NCBI GenBank assembly: GCA_946539765.1
Contig: CAMNHO010000010.1
Span: 21,498 to 85,497 of the forward strand
Reading direction: 5' to 3'
Source of the DNA: UBA4312 sp002394635
GTDB lineage: Bacteria > Bacillota_I > Bacilli_A > Erysipelotrichales > Erysipelotrichaceae
DNA length: 64,000 nucleotides
Positions 58,411 through 64,000 of the stretch are shown piece by piece; position 1 is the first letter of the stretch; each line of letters opens with the position of its first letter. The position numbers and the translations under genes are program-made. The notes under the pieces were generated by a model that ran no database searches, was not told the DNA's origin, and worked only from the letters and a program-made list of their open reading frames with translations.

Positions 58411-59697
58411 ATGTTAGATGCTATTTTAGCACAATCGAGAAATACTGCGTTGATCATGGGATTGATCGCATTGATCGGTTTATTGTTACAAAAAAAGTCT
58501 GCGACCGACGTTGTCAGTGGCACGATGAAGACCGTTGTTGGTTTTATGGTGTTCAACATCGGTTCCGCTGCGATGGGAACCGTTGTGCAGACATTCACAG
58601 ATTTATTCAACACCGCATTTGGGATCGAAGGCGTAACGACCCAGGTGGAGGTAGCTACCGGGCTGGCTTTGAATACGTATGGTACGGAAGTGGCCTTGGT
58701 CATGCTGTTGGGCTTTGTGATGAACTTGTTGTTTGCGAAATTCACCAAGTTTAAATCCATTTTCTTGACTGGACAGCACTTCCTGTACTTTGCCTGTGTT
58801 ATTGCTCTGATCTTTATCGCTCACGGCTCTCCGACATGGATCACTGTGATCCTGGGTGGTGTTATCCTGGGATTCTGCGGCGCTGCACTGCCTTCTATCT
58901 GTCAGCCATATATGAATAAAATTACCGGAGCGGATAATCTGGCCATGGGTCATTTTAACTGTATCGGATATGCATTTTCCGGGTTTGTCGGAAAACTGAT
59001 TGGAAAAACAAAGAAAGATGAGGCCCAGAAAGATTCAAGCTCTGTCAATATGCCAAAATTCTTTGAATTGTTTAGAGACTTTATCTTCTCGGTGGCATTG
59101 TTCATGGTTGTCTTGTTCTATGTCGCGGTGATTGCTTGTGTTGTCAATGGGCATATGGACTACGTTCTGGAAAAAGCCGGAAATGATATCTGGTTTATTT
59201 ATCCATTCCTGCAAGGTCTACAGTTTGCAGCCGGCATGAGCGTTCTGATTTATGGTGTTCGTCAGTTTATTGCTGAAATCACGGCTGCCTTCGTGGCTAT
59301 TTCAGAAAAATACATTCCGAATTCAAAGCCAGCTGTAGACTGCCCGGCCATCTTCCCATTTGCACCAACCGCTGTCTTGATTGGATTTGTCGGTGCCTTC
59401 CTAGGTGGTTTAGCCGGCATGGCTGGTATGGTCGCCTTACACAGCAGCATCATCATGATTCCGGCAGCCGGCATCTGCTTCTTCTCCGGCGGTACATGCG
59501 GAATCTTCGGTAATGCGTACGGTGGCTGGAAAGGAGCCCTGCTTGGTTCCTTTATTGTCGGCATCGCCTTGACCGCTCTGCCACTCATTCTATATCCGGC
59601 TTTTGCCAACCTGGGAATTTCCGGGGCGTCTTTCCCGAATGTTGATTACAACATTGTCGGGGCCTTCCTGAACTGGATTCTGGGATTATTTGGATAA
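58411..59697 (+). CDS. PTS subunit IIC, UlaA-like (ascorbate family)
   Basis: 428 residues with about eleven helices. UlaA-type features: GLIALIGLLLQKKSATDVVSGTMKT near the start, the inverted repeat structure, and AVDCPAIFPFAPTAVLIGFVG. Forms the membrane channel of an ascorbate-class PTS. The substrate need not be ascorbate: the genes downstream are not the ula pathway but a lyase and a KDPG-type aldolase, so an acidic or amino sugar is more likely. Confidence 0.93.
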   Translation: MLDAILAQSRNTALIMGLIALIGLLLQKKSATDVVSGTMKTVVGFMVFNIGSAAMGTVVQTFTDLFNTAFGIEGVTTQVEVATGLALNTYGTEVALVMLLGFVMNLLFAKFTKFKSIFLTGQHFLYFACVIALIFIAHGSPTWITVILGGVILGFCGAALPSICQPYMNKITGADNLAMGHFNCIGYAFSGFVGKLIGKTKKDEAQKDSSSVNMPKFFELFRDFIFSVALFMVVLFYVAVIACVVNGHMDYVLEKAGNDIWFIYPFLQGLQFAAGMSVLIYGVRQFIAEITAAFVAISEKYIPNSKPAVDCPAIFPFAPTAVLIGFVGAFLGGLAGMAGMVALHSSIIMIPAAGICFFSGGTCGIFGNAYGGWKGALLGSFIVGIALTALPLILYPAFANLGISGASFPNVDYNIVGAFLNWILGLFG

Positions 59698-59704
59698 ACA
59701 CAAT

Positions 59705-59732
59705 GGAGCAAGTGAATTTTATTCCTTGCTCC
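59705..59732 (+). terminator. Intercistronic hairpin after IIC
   Basis: GGAGCAAG with CTTGCTCC, 12-base loop, between IIC and the SIS gene. The T-run is poor, so it more likely tunes mRNA stability or partial termination within the operon. Confidence 0.6.
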
Positions 59733-59750
59733 TCTATTTAAAGGAGAATT

Positions 59751-60359
59751 ATGACGGAACAAGAACAAATCAGAGAATTTATAAATACAGAGCTCAAAGA
59801 GCTGATTAAATTTATTGACATGATGGATATGGATCCGTTGATTCAAGTCAAGGATCATATTCTGAAAGCAGAAAAGAACAAGAACCGTGTACATATTACC
59901 GGCATTGGTAAGCCCAGCTATGTGGCTGGGTATGTCGCTTCCCTTTTATCATCAACGGGCACGCCTGCGTATGAACTAAACGGAACCGAAGCCGTTCATG
60001 GGAGTTCCGGGCAAGTGCTGCCGGATGATATTGTCATAGCAATCTCAAACAGCGGGGAGACTTCGGAACTTAAATCGACGGTCCAAACATTAAAGAACAA
60101 TGAGGCTTTTATTGTCGCATTGACCGGACATGAGGATTCCTGGCTGGCAAAACAAGCTGACATTGCTTTGATTGCCGGTGTGGAACAGGAAGGAGACACG
60201 ATGAACAAGCCTCCTCGTGCCAGCATTGTTACGGAAATCGTCATGCTGCAGGCACTCAGTATCCTGCTGCAAAATGCCAAAGGGCTCAGCCCGCGACAAT
60301 ATGTACGATGGCATCCGGGAGGATCTTTAGGAAAAAGTATCAAGGAGGAAATAAAATAG
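59751..60359 (+). CDS. SIS-domain sugar-phosphate isomerase (KpsF/GutQ-like)
   Basis: 202 residues, the isomerase half only; the CBS domains of KpsF/GutQ are missing. VHITGIGKPSYVAGYVASLL and VIAISNSGETSELKSTVQTL are the phosphosugar loops; YVRWHPGGSLGKSI is the KdsD-type signature. Probably interconverts aldose and ketose phosphates of the imported sugar. RBS TTTAAAGGAGAATT. Confidence 0.88.
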   Translation: MTEQEQIREFINTELKELIKFIDMMDMDPLIQVKDHILKAEKNKNRVHITGIGKPSYVAGYVASLLSSTGTPAYELNGTEAVHGSSGQVLPDDIVIAISNSGETSELKSTVQTLKNNEAFIVALTGHEDSWLAKQADIALIAGVEQEGDTMNKPPRASIVTEIVMLQALSILLQNAKGLSPRQYVRWHPGGSLGKSIKEEIK

Positions 60360-60363
60360 CTCT

Positions 60364-61248
60364 ATGAAAATGGAAGGAATTATTACACCTGTTATTACAC
60401 CATTTCACCGAGATCAACAACAATCCATCAACTATGAGGCACTGAAACAACTGATCGACCACCTGATCGATCATGGTGTCAAAGGCATTTTTATATTAGG
60501 CAGCAATGGTGAGTTTCATGTCATTGACGAAGACGAAAAGATCGAGCTGGCCGCTAAGACCGTAAAGATCGTTGCCAAACGCGTGCCTGTTTATGCAGGG
60601 ACCGGGGCTTGCTCCACAAAAGCCACCATCCGCCTTTCAAAAAAAATGGAGGAAATCGGAGTTGATGCCTTGTCTGTTATTACGCCTTATTTTATCAAAC
60701 CAACCGACGATGATCTTTACTATCATTACAGGAGTATTGCTGAAAGCGTCCATTTACCAATCATGTTATATAACATTCCCAAAACAACGGGATGTCCATT
60801 AAGTCCGGCACTGGTCAGCCGGTTAGCAGACATCGATCAAATTGTCGGCATCAAAGACAGCAGCGGGGATCCTGCAACGCTGGAAGCCTTTGCCAAGATC
60901 AGCAAAGAAAAAGAGATTCAGCTACTGGTAGGCTCGGATTCCAAGATCTCTTATGCCTATTCGTTAGGGGCATCCGGCGCCGTTGCCGGTACCAGCAATG
61001 TGATCGTGGATACAGTCGTTGGCCTGGACCGAGCTTTGCGAAACAAGGAAACCGAAAAAGCAGAGTGTCTTCAAAAGGATATCGATATCTTACGAAGCGT
61101 ATTGAAACTGGGCCCTGTTCCTAGTGTAATGAAAAGAGCAGTCGAATTGGCCGGTATCGCCCCGGCAGGTCCTGCCAGATATCCGGTGCAGGAACTGAGC
61201 GAAGAAGATGATAGAAAGATCCTGCAAGCGCTGCATTATTATTTTTAA
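60364..61248 (+). CDS. DapA/NanA-family aldolase (lyase)
   Basis: 294 residues, the family norm. GIITPVITPF at the start, GSNGEFHVI (phosphate/carboxylate loop), MLYNIPKTTG (catalytic Tyr) and QIVGIKDSSGD (Schiff-base Lys near 163). Enzymes of this fold make or split pyruvate-containing 2-keto acids. In this operon it is more likely a 2-keto-3-deoxy sugar acid or N-acetylneuraminate-like lyase than a lysine-pathway enzyme. RBS AAGGAGGAAATAAAA lies in the SIS gene tail. Confidence 0.88.
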   Translation: MKMEGIITPVITPFHRDQQQSINYEALKQLIDHLIDHGVKGIFILGSNGEFHVIDEDEKIELAAKTVKIVAKRVPVYAGTGACSTKATIRLSKKMEEIGVDALSVITPYFIKPTDDDLYYHYRSIAESVHLPIMLYNIPKTTGCPLSPALVSRLADIDQIVGIKDSSGDPATLEAFAKISKEKEIQLLVGSDSKISYAYSLGASGAVAGTSNVIVDTVVGLDRALRNKETEKAECLQKDIDILRSVLKLGPVPSVMKRAVELAGIAPAGPARYPVQELSEEDDRKILQALHYYF

Positions 61249-61260
61249 AAAGGAGGAAAT

Positions 61261-61890
61261 ATGAAGAAGATCAACACCATTCAAAGAATTATCAATACCG
61301 GTGCAATGGCCATCGTTCGTGTGGAAACATTGGAACGAGGCATCGAAATATCCAATGGATTGTTGGAAGGTGGCATTGACTGCATGGAAATTTCCTATAC
61401 ATTACCCAATGCGGGTGAAGTCATTGCCGGTTTAAAAAAGAAGTTTGGTTCGCAGTTAGTCATTGGAGCCGGTACCGTTTTAGACAGTGAGACAGCACGC
61501 CATGCGATCCTGAACGGTGCCGAATTTATCATTGCACCGAATTTCAGCAGGGATGTCGCCATCCTGTGCAACCGATACCAGATTCCCTATGCACCGGGAT
61601 GCACAACGTACAGTGAGGCCATTACAGCACTGGAATATGGAGCCAGCTTTGTCAAGGCCTTTCCGATTTCGGATTTCTATGGTTCAAAACTGGTCTCTGT
61701 GTTTAAGACTCCGGTTCCGCAAATGCCTTTGTTGGCTTCCGGTGGTATCACCTTACAGAACCTGCACGAATATGTGTCTGCGGGTGTTGAATGCTGCGGC
61801 TTTGGTTCCCTATTAACCAAAGGAACATCCAAAGACATTGCAGCCAATGCCAGACAGATTCGTTCGGTCATTACGGAAAATCGTCAATAA
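61261..61890 (+). CDS. KDPG/KHG-type aldolase
   Basis: 209 residues, normal size. AIVRVETLERGIEISNGLLEGGIDCMEISYTLP, VIGAGTVLDSETA and ASFVKAFPISDFYG (Schiff-base Lys) are the class-I KDPG aldolase motifs. Splits a 2-keto-3-deoxy-6-phospho acid into pyruvate and a triose phosphate. A second pyruvate-forming aldolase in the same operon as the DapA-like enzyme is unusual. RBS AAAAGGAGGAAAT. Confidence 0.93.
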   Translation: MKKINTIQRIINTGAMAIVRVETLERGIEISNGLLEGGIDCMEISYTLPNAGEVIAGLKKKFGSQLVIGAGTVLDSETARHAILNGAEFIIAPNFSRDVAILCNRYQIPYAPGCTTYSEAITALEYGASFVKAFPISDFYGSKLVSVFKTPVPQMPLLASGGITLQNLHEYVSAGVECCGFGSLLTKGTSKDIAANARQIRSVITENRQ

Positions 61891-61896
61891 ATACCT

Positions 61897-61927
61897 AGGC
61901 GTGTGTATATAAAACTATCACACGCCT
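61897..61927 (+). terminator. Hairpin between the PTS operon and its regulator
   Basis: AGGCGTGTG with CACACGCCT, 13-base loop, followed by TTGG; a modest terminator that may let some read-through into the regulator. Confidence 0.65.
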
Positions 61928-61955
61928 TTGGTTCCTTGTATATTAGGGGGGTATT

Positions 61956-64000
61956 ATGGATAAAGATCTTATTACATTAATGCAAATATTGTCACAAAAG
62001 TCATTTGTCACTCTTTCTGACATCCAGCACCTGGCTCATATGACCAAAAGACAGGCCTCGTATCGCATTGAAAAACTAAATGAGCTATTAAAATCGAAAC
62101 ATGTACCACCAATTATTGTAAAGTCCTCCTCTAAAAACAGCTTACAGATTTCACCGGAGACAAGAAAGGAAATCCTGGCTTTTATCAATGAAGCCGATAC
62201 GGTACAATCCTATTATTTTAATCGGAAAGAACGAAGCATTTATATCTATTTGATGTTGTTTATGAATGAAGAATATATATCGTTGTACCACTTCATCTCG
62301 GCTCTTCAGGTCAGCCGCTCGACCGTCCTTCATGATATCAAAGAATTAAATCAAACATTGGAAGAGCAATCTGTGGCAATCTTGAATAACCGGCAACGCG
62401 GCTATTATCTGAGCGGTGATGAATCCGAACTGCGAAGAAGGATGATGAAGTTTGTGATCTATACCTTGTCCGAAGAACAAAATAGCCAGATTTTTGATAT
62501 TTTCATAGAAAACCATAACCTGGAAAGCTTTTCTGAAGCAAAAGTACGAATCAAAGAGCTGGCTGAAAAACATCAGATCCACTTTGTGGATGACAGACTG
62601 ACTGAATTTATATATATTTTCAGTTTTTTAAGAGCTCGGCTGCAAAACGGTATTTCCTCTTCTTTATACCTGGATAAACCCGTTGAATTTGAAACAATGT
62701 CCACAATGAAAGAATATGCATTCTGCATTGATCTGCTCAATCATTATGACGAAACCATGAATGAAGCGGATATCTATTATATTACGGCCTGGATATTAGG
62801 AATCTCCTTCGGCAATATCTATGAAGACACAAAAGACTGCGTATTCATATCCGAGATGGTGGGTAAGATCATGGCCAGATTTGGGTATCTAAGCGGCACA
62901 CAATATGCCAACAAAGAAGACATCTTTATTCAGCTGTATGCACATTTCCGGCCCGCTTATTATCGTCTTTTATTCAAACTGCCCATTATCAACCCATTAT
63001 ATGAAAGAATAAAAGAAGAATATAAAGAGCTGTTCCAGCTTGTCCAGGAAACCATGAAACCTTTCCAGATCATCTTTGGGCAGTCGATACCGGATGATGA
63101 AATTGCCTATCTGACAATTCATTTTGCCACCATCTACAAAACAAAGAGTGAGTATATCAAAACAAAACCAAAAAAAGCATTGGTTGTCTGCTCCAGTGGG
63201 ATCGGAAGCTCCGCCATTCTTTATAATGAACTGACCAATATGTTTCCGGAATTGTACTTCTTTCCACCGACCGATACAGCTCACATCAATAGTTATAAAC
63301 ATAAGGTGGATATAATATTCTCAACAAATTATATTTCCAGGACTACTATAGATACCAAAATACCAGTCATCCTGGTAAATCCAGTCATGTCCATAGGCGA
63401 AAGATACCAGGTATTCAAAGAAGTGTATTCTTATATGGGAAGTGCCGTTTTTAAGCAATACAACATTGAACAGCTTCTGGAGCTTATAAAAAAGTATGCG
63501 ACCATTCACGATATCCATTCTTTATATAATGAATTATCTGCATACTTTATAGAAATGGATACCAATCAAAAAACAGATATTCAATTGCATCTGTTAAACC
63601 TGGTTCATGAAAATATTATCCAGCTGCAAATAGAAGCCGAAGACTGGCAGCAGGCCATCCGGATTGCATATGAACCCATGGTCCAAAACCATTATATAAC
63701 CCAAAACTACGTTGAACAGACCATCAAACATGTCAAGCTGACCGGGCCCTATATCGTAATCACCAAGCATGTCGCTTTATCCCATACCTATCCGGAAGCC
63801 GGTGCACTAAGCTGCGCTTTAGGAATCACCGTATTATCTACACCGGTATCTTTTGGAAATACAGATAATGATCCGGTAAGGTATATTTTCAGCTTAAGTG
63901 CCATCGACAATAAACAACACCTGGCAGCCATGTCTGAACTGGTAGAACTTCTAAATAACAAAGACTTCTATACCATGTTAGATCAAGCCCGATACCCACA
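61956..64000 (+). CDS. PRD-containing BglG/LicR-type PTS regulator (partial)
   Basis: 681 codons visible, open to the right edge. N-terminal HTH units (TLSDIQHLAHMTKRQASYRI and FISALQVSRSTVLHDIKELN), two PRD domains (about 180-395), an EIIB-like domain with KALVVCSSGIGSSAILYNEL (Cys) and an EIIA-2 domain (from about 550) with VITKHVALSHTYPEAG (His kept). It senses PTS phosphorylation and activates transcription. RBS AGGGGGGTATT; the EIIA domain mirrors the operon's own IIA. The last few residues are outside the window. Confidence 0.93.
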   Translation, partial: MDKDLITLMQILSQKSFVTLSDIQHLAHMTKRQASYRIEKLNELLKSKHVPPIIVKSSSKNSLQISPETRKEILAFINEADTVQSYYFNRKERSIYIYLMLFMNEEYISLYHFISALQVSRSTVLHDIKELNQTLEEQSVAILNNRQRGYYLSGDESELRRRMMKFVIYTLSEEQNSQIFDIFIENHNLESFSEAKVRIKELAEKHQIHFVDDRLTEFIYIFSFLRARLQNGISSSLYLDKPVEFETMSTMKEYAFCIDLLNHYDETMNEADIYYITAWILGISFGNIYEDTKDCVFISEMVGKIMARFGYLSGTQYANKEDIFIQLYAHFRPAYYRLLFKLPIINPLYERIKEEYKELFQLVQETMKPFQIIFGQSIPDDEIAYLTIHFATIYKTKSEYIKTKPKKALVVCSSGIGSSAILYNELTNMFPELYFFPPTDTAHINSYKHKVDIIFSTNYISRTTIDTKIPVILVNPVMSIGERYQVFKEVYSYMGSAVFKQYNIEQLLELIKKYATIHDIHSLYNELSAYFIEMDTNQKTDIQLHLLNLVHENIIQLQIEAEDWQQAIRIAYEPMVQNHYITQNYVEQTIKHVKLTGPYIVITKHVALSHTYPEAGALSCALGITVLSTPVSFGNTDNDPVRYIFSLSAIDNKQHLAAMSELVELLNNKDFYTMLDQARYP

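Overview
The window looks like a chromosomal piece of a low-to-mid G+C Firmicute, most likely Erysipelotrichia or a close relative. The evidence is AT-rich intergenic DNA with strong AGGAGG ribosome sites, sortase-type surface proteins with Cna-B/SpaA isopeptide domains, a PRD/PTS regulator, BioY/BirA, and many short operons ending in hairpin plus T-run terminators. The genus is inference. No rRNA, CRISPR array or intact mobile element was seen. Two tRNA-Arg genes are present.

Layout. 1-6 kb: a truncated beta-helix surface protein, a 55-residue ribbon-helix-helix protein, an AraC regulator, a bicupin and small unknowns. 6-11.5 kb: a 1167-residue adhesin and a two-gene membrane operon. 11.5-22.6 kb: a SIS/HAD pair, a YolD and Y-family polymerase pair, TetR, birA and bioY, TraX, and an esterase/aldo-keto reductase/larB/larE/larC operon. 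22.6-32.5 kb: XRE, ACT, hydrolase, cyclophilin, MATE, SorC, DUF1275 and LytTR-DUF3021 genes, then an insertion-sequence remnant. 32.5-36 kb: three tandem HAD phosphatase paralogs between tRNA-Arg(CCT) and tRNA-Arg(CCG), then a DJ-1 protein. 36-47 kb: methyltransferases (one double and membrane-anchored), GntR with a DUF5808 protein, YhfC, a macro-domain protein, a glutathione peroxidase, gene fossils, a second TraX and TMEM175. 47-50 kb: GNAT, stand-alone adenylation enzyme and esterase. 50-55.6 kb: a yjdF riboswitch with its gene, small membrane proteins, a decayed ECF/ABC locus, YkvI and PadR-DUF2812. 55.6-57.4 kb: a ROK fossil and an Hsp33-like/MerR operon. 57.6-64 kb: a PTS operon (IIA-IIB-IIC, SIS isomerase, DapA-family lyase, KDPG-type aldolase) followed by its PRD/IIB/IIA regulator, which runs off the window.

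The most interesting feature is not a gene. A direct repeat of TTTTGGGTA-like units, spaced 21 bp, recurs about ten times in intergenic DNA. At eight of these a -10 hexamer lies at a fixed distance downstream. The sites precede both surface proteins, the AraC gene, a candidate small RNA, a DUF6709-type operon, the esterase/adenylation operon, YkvI and the Hsp33-like operon. The 21-bp phasing next to the -35 region is how AraC/XylS activators bind, and four sites cluster around the AraC gene, so a locally encoded AraC regulon is proposed. A second pattern is five genes whose ATG starts exactly 6 bp after a -10 box, which implies leaderless mRNAs.

Several places record genome reduction: EcfT fused to the tail of an ABC exporter, LysR and acyl-CoA dehydrogenase remnants joined at their 5' ends, a ROK gene cut by an IS21-like end, and a truncated transposase.
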